Source: Apostichopus japonicus (Eukaryota > Echinodermata > Holothuroidea > Aspidochirotida > Stichopodidae). Taken from it: 64,000 nt of DNA. Where the stretch lies: positions 17,064,013-17,128,012 of the forward strand of contig NC_092577.1 of assembly GCF_037975245.1 (NCBI RefSeq). The letters run 5' to 3'. Under the pieces are notes generated by a model. That model did not search any database and was not told the DNA's origin. It worked only from the letters and a program-made list of their open reading frames with translations. The translations under genes and the position numbers were made by a program. Within the stretch, counting starts at the first letter, position 1, and every line of letters begins with the position of its first letter. Shown in pieces: positions 1 through 10,400 of the stretch.

Positions 1-35
1 ACTAAGCACATTTTATAGCATATTGTAACACTCAC

Positions 36-114
36 CTTTAAATGTGTCCATGTATTTTGTTAACCCCCATTTCGTAAGGGTGTTTGAAACAAAATCGTCC
101 TCCATTTCGTCCAT
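36..114 (-). CDS. Candidate first coding exon of an unidentified gene (SAM-like start)
   Basis: On the minus strand an ATG at 114-112 opens 26 codons plus one base and runs into a consensus splice donor: AAAG at the exon end, then GTGAGTGTT from position 35 down. The peptide starts MDEMEDDFVSN and continues with WGLTKYMDTF. This resembles the beginning of a SAM domain, where a W..GL..Y...F pattern is usual. The rest of the gene would lie beyond the left edge, so neither the domain nor the gene can be confirmed. The exon sits just left of the LINE endonuclease remains and could also be an accidental open stretch. The donor and frame are seen directly; the SAM reading is inference from a very short peptide. 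Confidence 0.3.
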
Positions 115-309
115 CTTAGTGTAGGAGTAGTGTAGGGCAGTTGTTGCGCGCCGTAAAGAATGTCAAAAAGAAATGTCTGAATTCCACATGCAATGCACAA
201 ATTCAGCTAAACTATGGGTATACCGTGTCACTTTTTAGCTGATATGATCCGAAGCCGGTTAAATTAACTACATCAGAGTGCCCGTAACGAGAATATCTAA
301 TCAAGCCGA

Positions 310-1008
310 CCCTTTTCTAGTGGGAACAATGACTTGGTCGTTTTAAGAGTGTATAAGAAGTATCAGTTTCTCTCAGGATATCGTCCCATGATTTGTCCTG
401 GATCTCTGCGATAAAGCGTATAATATTGTTGGTGCTATAATTGCGAACATTCACAAATTCGTTCTGTTTATATCTCCTTGTTGGTACTTTTACAAACAAA
501 TAAAACGGTAGGTGATCGCTAAGAGCTGTAATAAATATGCCTGAATAGATGTTGAGTTAACGTTGCTAATAATATTATGAAACTTGATAAGGTACTGCCA
601 ATACGAGCGGGTCTAGCGATTGTTGGAATCAAGTGCCAAGAATATTTTGAAGATAAAAATCAAACATTTCATGAGAAGCACTTGGTGGTCTATATATAAT
701 ACCTACAGTGCACTATTCGTTCACGTGGGGTAATATGACGTCTACGAATTTAGATTCATTAAAAATAGAAAGATCTGGGCTATTTTTAGAGGTCAAATCG
801 TTATTAATAAATAGGCACACGCCGCCACCCCTTTGATTTTCACGATGAGAGTAGAATTATCTATGGATATCAGGGGTGAAATAATATTGGTAAACCATGT
901 TTCGGTAAAACCGATTATTGAAAATTGTTCTTTTAGTAATGAAATAAAAGTATTTATTTCGTAAAAATTTTTTTTTCAACTGCGGCTATTATGGTGGAAA
1001 CTGGAATG
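310..1008 (-). pseudogene. LINE ORF2 endonuclease fragment (CR1/L2-superfamily-like), split by Gypsy element 1
   Basis: This is a decayed AP-endonuclease domain of a non-LTR retrotransposon, read on the minus strand from about 1008 down to 310. In shifting frames it shows the usual landmarks in order: a GFTETW motif, RGGGVCLFINN, GIIYRPP and ALSDHLPFYL. These correspond to conserved motifs of LINE endonucleases, which nick the target DNA for reverse transcription. Stops and frameshifts interrupt it, and only the last 60 codons (499-317) are open. No reverse transcriptase follows to the left, so the element is truncated. Its 5' part lies at 12008-13230 beyond the Gypsy insertion: the peptide CRYYDINSFNDVE ends at the right junction and the reading resumes at the left one. 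The endonuclease assignment is firm; the clade is uncertain. Confidence 0.72.
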
Positions 1009-1013
1009 ACATT

Positions 1014-1157
1014 TGTAGAGTCCTTCTGGTCGGATTCAAGTGATTGAATGAGATTTAGACGCCAGATTTAACTTTTGTAGGTATCCGGTTTATTGACATA
1101 GGCAGTACCTCCCCTTGACTGGAGGGCGCAATATAACAATGGCCCTAGTACACTACA
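1014..1157 (-). repeat. 3' LTR of Gypsy element 1, with adjacent polypurine tract
   Basis: This 144-bp LTR matches the copy at 11865-12007 with about seven substitutions and one indel. It has the TG...CA ends typical of LTRs. On the minus strand a purine-rich tract (AAAATGGGAGGGA, plus-strand 1158-1170) touches its inner edge. That is the expected position of the primer for plus-strand DNA synthesis and marks this LTR as the element's 3' end. Confidence 0.88.
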
Positions 1158-1339
1158 TCCCTCCCATTTTAGTAAAGAAAATGATCTCTTAGAATCTTTT
1201 ACTTTGCAGTATTAGCATATGAAATATATCCTTCAAAATACCAACTGCAACTGTTCCTGTTAAACTGTTTATAATAAATTTGCAAGGATAACTATTCTAA
1301 CAACAGAGTAACAACAAATAAAACTTGTATATACAAAGT

Positions 1340-2407
1340 ACTCTCATCTCTCGGTCGACTAGTTACCGAATGTTTCTCACAAAATCTTCGAATCGACTGG
1401 GCATTTTATGCGTACGAGAGGGTCTGCTTGGTTTGACACCCGAATCCTCAGAGACACAACTGTCCCCAACACTAGCCGGTTCTGATGCAGACTCTTGACC
1501 AGTTTCAAACTTTTTTACATGAGATAGTTTCTCTTATAATAAACTCCCTCAGGAGACTGAACTGTAACTTGGCTATGGTACTTATCTATGACTTCAAACG
1601 GTGTTTCATGGAAGGGAGTTCACAATTTATCAACTTTCTTTTGCCTAAGGAGAACTTGATCACCAACACCAATGTTGTTTTCCCTGACATTCCATCTTTG
1701 ATCTGCATAATCTTTCACAACCTGTTAACTCTCTGTGTCCTTATCTCTTGAGCTTGGCAGTTTTCACCTAACACTGGTAATTTGCATTTAATGTGCCTGC
1801 CAAACATCAACTTAGCTGGACTTTTCCCTGTAGTGGAATGTGGAGTTGACCTATATGCAAGAAGGAATTTATTTACTTCCCTTTTCTACATGTGCAACTT
1901 TAATTGCTTTAAGCAATGTCCGGTTCTGCCGTTCGACTTCTCCATTGGCTTGTGGCCATAAGGGAGTCGTCCTGCGGTGATACTATGTCACACTGAACCA
2001 AGAACTCACTAAATCTTAAGGATGTAAAATTTCACCCATTATCAGTCTTCAGTGATCTTGGATAACCATAACGTGCAAACATTTCTTCTAACGCTATGAT
2101 TGTACTTTTCAGTGGTGATAGAAGTCAACAGGTCGACCTCAAAATATCGACTGTAATAGTCAACGACTACCAACACATACCTGCCATCAGGTAAGGGGCC
2201 TAATATATCGGCAGCAATATCCTCCCAAGGACCAGACGGTAGAGGTGTCGATTTCATGGGTTCCCGGTGAGGTAGTTCACCTACCACTTGACACCCAGGA
2301 CAACTTCTACATTTTTGTTTATCCAGCCCTGGCCACCGGACTTTAGTCCTAAGTCTCTGTTTACATTTTACTATCCCTTGGTGGCCTTCATGAGCATGGT
2401 CCACCAC
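1340..2407 (-). pseudogene. Gypsy 1 integrase (degenerate)
   Basis: The integrase inserts the cDNA copy into the genome. The open part (2407-2042) shows an N-terminal zinc-binding region (HEGHQG, then a CPGC pair) followed by the start of the core with WEDIAADILGPLP and VVVDYYSRY, which carry the first catalytic Asp. Downstream, in shifted frames, one sees a TDNG motif near 2045 and a degraded NGEVERQNRTLL-like segment near 1935 holding the catalytic Glu. Near 1700-1600 is a C-terminal GDQVLLRQKK segment, typical of the Gypsy integrase tail. Several stops and indels separate these pieces, so no functional protein is encoded. The domain order and motifs make the identification secure. Confidence 0.85.
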
Positions 2408-2604
2408 TTGATCTCTCAGCCCCTTTGGGATAACTAACCTAGTACCCCTTTAGACTATTTTACCGATCACCGACAACTCAGTGCGTACCATCTTGTACGA
2501 TACAGGCAACTTTGTCCAATCTTCTGATTGAATGCATTGCCTAATCTTCTGATTGAATGCATTGCCTGACAGTGGATAGTTCTTGATAGCGCAATTGGTG
2601 TAGC

Positions 2605-2957
2605 TTACTGAGTTACACTGGGAATGTATTTCACCGTGTAATCATACGACTGAAGCCTTAGAACCCAACGCTCATTTCTTGCCGGTGGATTTGCCCTTTC
2701 TGAATATATGAACTGTAGAGGTTTGTGATCGGTTAGTATTTCAAACTTCAAGCCATATACGTATACATGAAAACGCTCACATGCCCACACGATGGCTAGA
2801 CTCTCTTTTTCAGTTTGAGAGTAGCGCCTTTCCACCTCTGAAAGGCTTCTACTAGCATACGAGATGATTCTGGGTTGACTGTTTTGTGTTTGCAGCAAAA
2901 CAGCCCCTAATCCTACAGGACTCGCATCAGTGATAATTTGAGTGACTGCATCCTTAT
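2605..2957 (-). pseudogene. Gypsy 1 RNase H domain
   Basis: RNase H degrades the RNA strand during reverse transcription. The minus-strand reading enters at 2957, directly beside the solo LTR, with ITDASPVGLGAVLLQ, the usual first catalytic Asp segment of Ty3/Gypsy RNase H. It continues with ISYASRSLSEVERRYSQTEKE, where the Glu is catalytic, and then LTDHKPLQF. The open frame of 97 codons stops at 2605. The upstream RT part is at 3985 and above: the two halves fit together once the solo LTR and one copy of the 4-bp duplication are ignored. Confidence 0.88.
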
Positions 2958-3980
2958 TGTGACGCCCAGGGGAGCGTCACGTAAACGCCTCCGTACATAG
3001 GTGGCATTACTGCTGGAGTAGTTGTCCTGTTTGTGTGTATTGTTTTATTGTTCTCTGGGGGTCTGTTTTATCTAATATCTTTTTATATGTAAAGTGAATT
3101 GTTGTAGTTTCATATGCTAATTTATACCCTTTTGTTTCCGTCTCCCTTTCAGCTGTCCAGCTCTCGTGACAATAGTCTGGTCCCTCCGTAGCTATGTGGA
3201 ATGTTCGAGCCACGCGAAGTTCCAATGTTGCGATTCAGTTTTTGTGTTAAGTTAGGGCACTTGCCATTTTGGGTTCTAAGAGTGTGTTCCATTTTTTGGT
3301 GTTTGCTGCTACCTAGTGAGGTCCGTTGGTCAGTTCGTTAAGTAAGTTAAATGTTCTTTTATAGTTTAGGCAAGTCCGAGTCCTATTTCTTATAATATTG
3401 TAGGCGTATTTCCCCGTTTGTCAGAATCCCTTTAAATTATTACATCTAAATTTACTAAAAGGTTGGGAGCACGGTCGATATTATCGCCGCACCCTGCGGG
3501 GTAATTCTTATATTTGTGGCGCGGGGGTGACCTTAATTCGGGTTGAATTTTCCCCGAGGCAACGCCTACGTATTGTAGATTTAGGACTCGAAATTATACG
3601 TTTGGCCACGGACTTCACAGGTACGTATAGTTATCCTTTATGTAAATTATAAGCTGGAATTTATGTGGATTTGTATGTAATTAATTAAATATTGGTCCTA
3701 ATTTATCACCTTACTACCTTATTTTTGGAGGTCACTGCGTTGACCTCCTGTATTATTTAATTTGGTTTTTATAGACACCTGCCCAAGTGGAGAAGGCAAA
3801 GGTTTTTTTGTATTAAATGTATTAGAAGCTTAAAAAGCAATTTATTTGTTCGTGTGTTTATTGGTTCAGTGTGTCTCAACTTGTAGTTGCCCCACATTCA
3901 TCCTGACATAGGGTGGCCGACAGCGGCCCTATCGAACCCACGGCCGCTCGGCAAGTTATAACCCCGTTTGGGGCGCTACA
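2958..3980. mobile_element. Solo LTR (1023 bp) inserted in the Gypsy 1 RT-RNase H hinge
   Basis: A 1023-bp block begins TGTGACGCCC and ends GCGCTACA and is flanked by identical TTAT tetramers at 2954-2957 and 3981-3984. It interrupts the Gypsy 1 reading frame exactly between the end of RT and the start of RNase H. The TG...CA ends, the 4-bp duplication and the absence of coding sequence identify a solo LTR left by recombination between the two LTRs of another element. Inside are short hairpins, for example GTGACG(CCC) near 2959 pairing with CGTCAC near 2975, and GGAGGTCA near 3727 pairing with TGACCTCC. Its orientation is not clear. No relative of it is seen elsewhere in the window. Confidence 0.85.
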
Positions 3981-3984
3981 TTAT

Positions 3985-4946
3985 CAAAATATCCTAACGT
4001 TTCTGAGTGTGTCAATGAATCTTTTAACGTATTAAAAACTTTGTTTTGTTCAGGACCCCACCTGAACTGCTCATTTTTACCGGTTAGCTTTCGCAGTGGT
4101 TCTGATACCGTTGACAGATCTGGTATGAACCTAGCCACGAACTGCACCAATCCAAGGAAACTACGTACCTCAGATGCCGTTTTTGGTTCACTGGCATGTT
4201 TAATTGCATGGATTTTATCATCCGATGGGCTAATACCATCTTTGGACAATGTGTGCCCCATGAATGTAAGTTTAGTCATTCTGAACTCACACTTTTCTGG
4301 GTTCAATGTTAGGCCTACAGCGTTAAGCTTGTGCAATACCGCCAGTAATCTCTGATCATGCTCACTCTGGTTCCCTCCATGAACCACAATATCATCAGAA
4401 ATATTTTCAGCACCCTCACACTCAGATGACACTTGTTTGGTGATACCCCCATTTAAGATCCCATTTGCTAAACATTGAACTTTTATTCCAGTTCTTGAAG
4501 CATTCGTCAATTGTCGGGATGGGAGATCGTTCCCTAATAATTGCCCCATTGGCCTGCCTCATGTAAAGGCATAGGCGAATATCCCCGCTGGGTTTTGGGA
4601 CAATAACGATAGGGCTCACCCAAGTAGTTTGACCTGCAACCTCTTCAATTATATCCATTGATATCAGTTCATGTAATTTTTTTTCAACCCTGTCACGCAA
4701 ACCATACGGTATCCTTCTAGCTTTTTGAGCCACTGGGTTTTTATTGGGGTGAACCTGAAGCTTAGCCTGGTAGCCTTTCAATTTTCCTACCCCATTGAAG
4801 CATTCTGGGAATTCCTTTACTGGATTCCCTAATCCTATCTTTAATTGATCGTTTCCGTCAATCACATTCACATGGTACCCCATTGCTAGGACCTTTAATT
4901 TCTGAGCCGTTTCTTTACCCAGGAGTGCTTGGCCCACCCCATTCAT
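3985..4946 (-). pseudogene. Gypsy 1 reverse transcriptase, internally deleted
   Basis: The reverse transcriptase is read from about 4946 to 3985. Seen are the upstream segment with WVSPIVIVPKPSGDIRLC, motif A in KWDLKWGYHQ, and motif C as NISDDIVV. The SDD form occurs in several Gypsy lineages. The connection GHTLSKDGI...FLGLVQFVARFIPDL leads to the RNase H hinge. Between motif A and motif C almost nothing remains: about 60 codons, including the region that normally holds motif B, are missing and the frame changes near 4430-4540. The polymerase is therefore non-functional. The sequence ends against the TTAT duplication of the solo LTR. Confidence 0.87.
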
Positions 4947-4955
4947 AACAAAAAA

Positions 4956-5185
4956 TTATGCATTCTCTGTTTTAACATTGCCTGCATACACATCAGTCGA
5001 AAACTTGCCAATAATATCTAATGGTTCTGACTTACCATACGGATACAATGTTTTGTTAACTTTCTCTGAGAAACACTTAATTTTATTTCGTTTTAATTTA
5101 GTCCATGTGTCTTTGTCTACAATGTAACATGACGCTCCGGAGTCAATCATGACTGTAATGTTTACTCCTGCAATCACATAAGTAT
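4956..5185 (-). pseudogene. Gypsy 1 aspartic protease
   Basis: A retroviral-type aspartic protease matures the Gag-Pol polyprotein. The minus-strand frame contains IDSGASCYIVD, the active-site DSG triad in its usual hydrophobic context, in a 73-codon open segment (5177-4956). Upstream the reading reaches the 15-bp target duplication of the L1-Tx1 LINE at 5186-5200 and then continues on the far side of that insertion, at 11003 and above, with the end of gag. Gag and protease frames differ at this junction. This may be an ancestral frameshift or decay; the sequence does not tell which. Confidence 0.82.
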
Positions 5186-5272
5186 GCCTGACTGCGCTAG
5201 TTAAGTTGGCTTTCGTGGAGTGCAGACGTGTTTTTGGCTCTCGTTCTCGCTCTACATCTGATAACTTTTTTC

Positions 5273-6147
5273 GGTTACATCTCTATGTTCCGACGTCTCT
5301 ATGTTCCGACGTCTCTATGTTCCGACAAATTGTTTGGACTAATTTTTTTTGAGCAAATTTTTTTCGGACCCATTTTTGTGTGACCCAATTTTTTTCGGAC
5401 CCCATTCTTTTTGGACCGAATTTTTTTGGACAAATTTTTTCGGAGCGAATTTTTTTCAGGCCCAATTTTTGTTCACCCCAATTTTTTTATGGACCCAATT
5501 TTTTTATGGACCCAATTTTTTTGGACCCAATTTTTGGGGACCCATTTTTTTCGGACCTTATTTTTTTTGGGAGCGAATTTTGGGTCACAAAAGAATGGGG
5601 TCCAAAAAAAATTGGGTCCGACAAAATTTGGTCCAAAAAAATTAGGTAAAAAAAAATTGGGTCCATAAAAAAATTTGGGTGAACAAAAATTGGGCCTGAA
5701 GAAAATTTGGGTGAAAAAAAATTGGGCCTGAAAAAAATTCGGTCCGAAAAAATTTTGGCCCAAAAAAATTGGGTCCAAAAAGAATTGGGTCCGAAAAAAA
5801 GTTGGGTCTCAAAAAAGTTTGGTCCAAAAAAATATCAATTTGGTCCAAAAGGATTGGTTCTCCAAAAAATATTGGGTCCAAAAAAAATTGGGTCCAAAAA
5901 GATATTGGGTCCAAAAAAATGGGGTCCGAAAAAAATTTTGGTACAATAAAAATGGAGTCCGAAAAAAAATTGGGTCACAAATGGGTTCCGAATAAAATTT
6001 GGTCAAAAAATTTGTCGGAACATAGAGACGTCGGAACATAGAGACGTCGGAACATAGAGACGTCGGAACATAGAGACGTCGGAACATAGAGACGTCGGAA
6101 CATAGAGACGTCGGAACATAGAGACGTCGGAACATAGAGATGTCACC
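5273..6147. mobile_element. Foldback element built of two layers of inverted tandem repeats, 8-bp target duplication
   Basis: This 875-bp block is a long imperfect palindrome inside the 5' leader of L1-Tx1 copy 1. Its ends are GGTTACATCTCTATG on the left and the complement CATAGAGATGTCACC on the right. Each arm starts with tandem copies of a 16-bp unit containing TCTATGTTCCGACG: about three copies at 5280-5327, about eight inverted copies at 6015-6141. Further in, the left arm is a T-rich array of GGACCCAATTTTTTT-like units and the right arm is the matching A-rich array, with the centre near 5575. Identical octamers CTTTTTTC flank the block (5265-5272, 6148-6155), as expected of a target duplication. 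It encodes nothing plausible; its low-complexity open frames are artefacts. The superfamily is unknown: 8-bp duplications occur in hAT, P and some others. Confidence 0.82.
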
Positions 6148-6309
6148 CTTTTTTCACTGTACTGTACTGTACTGTGCTATACTTCCCGCCAGGCGGGTGT
6201 GCGCCAGTTCGTATATCGTTATCGTATATAGTCATCGTATATTGTATTTTATCCAACCTATCTTTAGTTTGTTTTGTTACTCCTCTGTGGCCCAGCCACC
6301 TTCGGTATC

Positions 6310-7413
6310 ATGGCATCGCGCCGTGATTCCAAAATTGTTAAGTTAACCTTCACCGGTGAACAAGCGGTTCCACCGGTGCAAGTTTTTAGTATTTTAAAGA
6401 GTAAGGGTGTTGTTGTGCCTGGAGAGGTTGATGCGTTGCAAGCTCTCCAGGGTCGTAATACTTATGATCTACGTTTTACAAGTGACGTGACCCGGCAGAA
6501 GGGTGTCACGTTGCTGAGTGGGGTTGAAGGTTTGACAGTTACTCCATACGAGCGTTCCGTATGGGTAACTGTCATCCACGTAGGACTAGAGGTGCGTCAG
6601 GAACTTGTCGCAACTGTTTTAGGTCGGTTTGGGGCTGTCAAGGCCATCAAAATGTGCTCCTACGCACAGGCCCCTGGGGTGTTGAACGGGCACCGACAGG
6701 TTCGGATCGACCTCAAGCAGGACATTCCCTCCTTCCTTTTTATCGCCGGGCATAAAGCTCACGTGCGTTACCCCGGTCAGCCCCGTACCTGCTTCAGGTG
6801 TGGGGAGACCGGGCACGAAGCCAAGGGCTGCCCAAACAAAAAGTGTGGGCGCTGCCTTCGTCTTGGGCATGATACCTCTGCTTGCCCAAGCGAAGTTGTG
6901 TGCTCACTCTGTGGGAAGGAGGGGCATGTTTTTCGCGCTTGTCCCTCCTCTTATGTCTTTATGACAAAGAATGGGGGTCAATCAAAGGCGCCAAGTTCTG
7001 GCGCACCTACTGCCTCGGAGGAAGCTCCACGCAAAGAGGGGGAACCGGATGCACCTAGTTCACCCTCCCCCGTAGTTGCAGACCCCAACCCCGTGCCCGC
7101 ACCGAGAAAGTCTCCACCAGCTTCCCCTATCAACTCGTCCAGTTCCGTCCCCAGTCCGCCGCCGGTTTCGCCAGATCCGGAGACTCTGTCCGACGGCGAC
7201 TCCGGGGACTCGGTGGTCATCGGGTCTCCGGAGGCTCTGTCTGACAGCGACTCCGGGGGCTCGGTGATCGTCGAGCCAAAACGTGCCACTGGGACGAGCT
7301 GGTACGACGAGATGGGGCAACCCTCTCTAAAAAGGTCGGCCTCAAGTGACGACTCGGACGACGATATGTCGTCTAGAGCGCGCTTGAAGCTTACAGAATC
7401 GTCGTCGGCGTAG
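6310..7413 (+). CDS. L1-Tx1 LINE ORF1 protein (nucleic-acid binding, three zinc knuckles)
   Basis: ORF1 proteins coat the LINE RNA and act as nucleic-acid chaperones. The ATG at 6310 begins MASRRDSKIVKL; an upstream TTG-initiated reading is not needed. The frame is intact for 367 codons. After a basic N-terminal domain that looks RRM-like (about residues 60-150), three CCHC knuckles follow at roughly residues 157-215: CFRCGETGHEAKGC, CGRCLRLGHDTSAC and CSLCGKEGHVFRAC. The C-terminal third is rich in Pro, Ser, Asp and Glu and looks disordered. ORF2 starts 21 bases after the stop. The knuckles are seen; the chaperone role is known for the family; expression is unknown. Confidence 0.88.
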   Translation: MASRRDSKIVKLTFTGEQAVPPVQVFSILKSKGVVVPGEVDALQALQGRNTYDLRFTSDVTRQKGVTLLSGVEGLTVTPYERSVWVTVIHVGLEVRQELVATVLGRFGAVKAIKMCSYAQAPGVLNGHRQVRIDLKQDIPSFLFIAGHKAHVRYPGQPRTCFRCGETGHEAKGCPNKKCGRCLRLGHDTSACPSEVVCSLCGKEGHVFRACPSSYVFMTKNGGQSKAPSSGAPTASEEAPRKEGEPDAPSSPSPVVADPNPVPAPRKSPPASPINSSSSVPSPPPVSPDPETLSDGDSGDSVVIGSPEALSDSDSGGSVIVEPKRATGTSWYDEMGQPSLKRSASSDDSDDDMSSRARLKLTESSSA

Positions 7414-7433
7414 TTTTGCCCCATTGCCCTCTC

Positions 7434-10400
7434 ATGGCCCAGACATTTTCAGTTGCCACTTTGAACGTGAATGGCATGAGGGATCATCGCAAGCGCAGTC
7501 GCATTTTCCAATATTGTATTTCAATGGAGGTCGACTGCGTTTGCCTGCAAGAAACACATATTTTGGAAGAAGATGTCCCTCTATGGGCTTATGAGTGGGG
7601 TGGTGGGCTGCATGCTTCGTTTGGTTCGTCTTCATCCTGTGGCACTGTCATCCTTCTGTCACCTCGTCAGGCGGGTTGTGCCACTAGGGTGGAGACGGAT
7701 CACGAGGGCCGATTGGTTTGCATTCTTTTCAAGTATCCACAGGGTAACATCTCCCTCTGCAATGTGTATGCTCCCAATCGGCCTTCTGCTAGACGAGAAT
7801 TTTTTAACACGCTGCCTTCCTTTGTTCCTGGTAGTGCACCATGTGTCATGGTCGGAGACTTTAACTGTGTCCCAGACTCGGGTCTTGACAGACTCGGGGC
7901 TTCTGTGTCTGCTAGTCCTGACGCTGGGATCACATAATTGGACAGATTCACTTCGGCACACCTTTTAGCCGATGTCTGGAGGCATATGCACCCGTGTAGT
8001 ACGGTGTATACGTGGGTGAGGCCTAACGGAGAAGATGCCTCCAGGATAGATCGAGTGTATGCGCCCGTAAGTTTTACATTTTCGGGTTGCGAGACGCTCA
8101 GCTGTCCGCTCTCTGACCATGACACTGTGGTAGCACGTTTTGTTTTGCCTTCCATTTTCCCCATCGGGCGGGGCCTATGGAAGCTTAACTGTCGGATTCT
8201 TGGCGAGGCAGAGTTCCGCCAGGGTTTCGAGACCAGGTACAAAGGATGGCAAACATTGAAGCCGGCCTTTGCTTCTACATCCCAATGGTGGGATGATGTC
8301 AAGTTGCGCATCAAACGCTACGCAATTCAGTATTACGTGACCCGCGCACGGCGTCGAAGAGAAAAATTCTCGAAGCTGTGCGCGGAGGTGAAGTTTGGCG
8401 ACCCTTCGGCTGTCATCGCTTTGCAGACTTATCTCGATGAAAAGTACCACGGTGCCCGCGTCAGGGCCCGTGTCGAAGCGGTGGAAGCCGAGGAGCGCCC
8501 TTCACTGAGGTTTTACCAGTCCGTTAGCTCATCGGCAGGTGACAGACGCGTCCCGTCTGTGCGCGCTACTGATGGGACCGTGGTTAGTGACCCTCACGGC
8601 ATTGTCCGCGTATATAAAGAGTATTATTCGAGTTTGTTTACGCGTGGCAATGTCGACTTGTCGGCACAGGCTGATTTATTGAGGGGAATCTCAAAAACCG
8701 TTCCCCACGATGTCAATGATATTTTGGGGGGCGAAATAACCACTGTTGAGCTTTGGAAGGCGCTTTCGAAGATGAAGAATGGCAAGTCCCCGGGTTCGGA
8801 CGGGCTTCCGAGGGAGTTCTACCGAACCTTCTGGGCAATAATAGGACCCGACATCAGAGCCGTCTTCGAGGACGCCTTCCAAAACGGACTGTTAAACCAA
8901 AGTCAACGTATGGGCATGATTACTTTGCTGCCCAAGTCTGGGGACCCCTTGGATCCCCGTAACAAGCGTCCGATCACCTTGTTAAATGTGGACTACAAGT
9001 TGCTGGCTAAGGCTTTGTGCAACCGCCTTGCACTGGCTATGCCGCATCTTGTGGGTGATCTCCAGACTTGTGCAGTGAAGGGTCATTGCATCCAGCAGAA
9101 CTTGTGGTTGATGCGCGACTTGACCGACTTTGTTATTGAGCGTGATCTGCCATGTGCATTGGTGTCTCTGGACCAGCAGAAGGCCTTTGACATGGTGGAT
9201 CGCGGTTTTTTAATGAATGTATTGGAGACGTTTCAGTTGCCTCCAAATTTTCGTAAATGGATATCTGTTTTGTATGAAGAAAGTTTCAGTTCTGTTATCG
9301 TAAATGGGTTTTGTTCGGAGGTTTTTAACGTAGAGAGGGGGGTGCGCCAGGGGTGCCCTCTGTCTCCATTACTTTATGTTTTGTTTAGCGAGTCCCTCTC
9401 TCGTCTTTTCGAAAGGGACTCCAGACTTGTTCCATTCGTTGTGCCAGGGGGTGCCAAAGTGAAATGCGCTCAATATGCAGATGACGTGACATGTGTTGTT
9501 TCGAGTATGGGCTCCTTTCGCGCACTCTCGCAGGATTTATCTATTTTTGAGAGAGCTACCGGGGCGAAGTTGAATCCAGAAAAGACAAAGGGCCTTCGTC
9601 TTGGTAGCTGGAGATACAGAGACTTACCATTCGGTGCGTCGTGGTCGGATCAGAATATCTAAATTAATGGTATATGGTTCGGCTACGATGCACCTTGTGA
9701 TGTCACCTGGAGCGAGAGGGCTGAGGTATTTGAGAGCAGACTCGAAACCTTTGGCACCCGCTGGCTTTCGATCTTGGGGAAAGTCACCGTTATTAATCGT
9801 TTCGTTTCGCCCATCTTGTGGTACCCGGGCGCGGTGTACCCAATTCCGCGTCGCGTCCTGGTGCGGTTGGAGAGGGCGATTTTTTCATTCATATGGTCTG
9901 GTGGTACAGAGCTGGTCAAGAGGGCGATATTGTACCAAAAACTGGAGAAGGGGGGACTAGGGGTGGTTCATCTGGGAAGTAAGTTAACTTGTTTGTTATT
10001 TAAGCAATTGTTTGTAGCGGTAACTGACCCAGGGTTGCCTTGTTCATATTTTGTACGTTTTTGGGGCGGGTTGCACTTGCGTCGATGGGTTCCGGCGCTG
10101 TTTAGCAACAGAGAACCGCATAGTAGCACACCAAGCAGAGTGGTGCGTGTCATTTGCTCCGCTCTTATTGAGTTGCCCCCTGTTGACCTGTCACGGCCGG
10201 CCCTCGTTCTCAGTTCCTTGCGGGATAGGGCCTTGAATGCAATTTTTTTACAGGGACGTCATCCTGTCGAAGTATGGCGTTCGGTGCATTCAAGGCTGAA
10301 TGGTTGCAGGCTCCGTGATCTTGCATGGAGAATTGCACACGGTGCCTTGGTGACCAATCTGAAAAGGTATCACTGGCGATTGGGTGATGGACTGTGCCCG

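Noticed and set aside
5349-6135. Open frames of 80-108 codons rich in Phe, Asn, Pro, Lys and Gly on both strands
   Set aside because: They are translations of the simple repeats in the foldback element, present in several frames at once, so not genes.
6619-10236. Minus-strand and alternative-frame open frames across the L1-Tx1 LINE
   Set aside because: Shadows of ORF1 and ORF2; they have no motifs of their own and recur in the second copy only because the sequence does.
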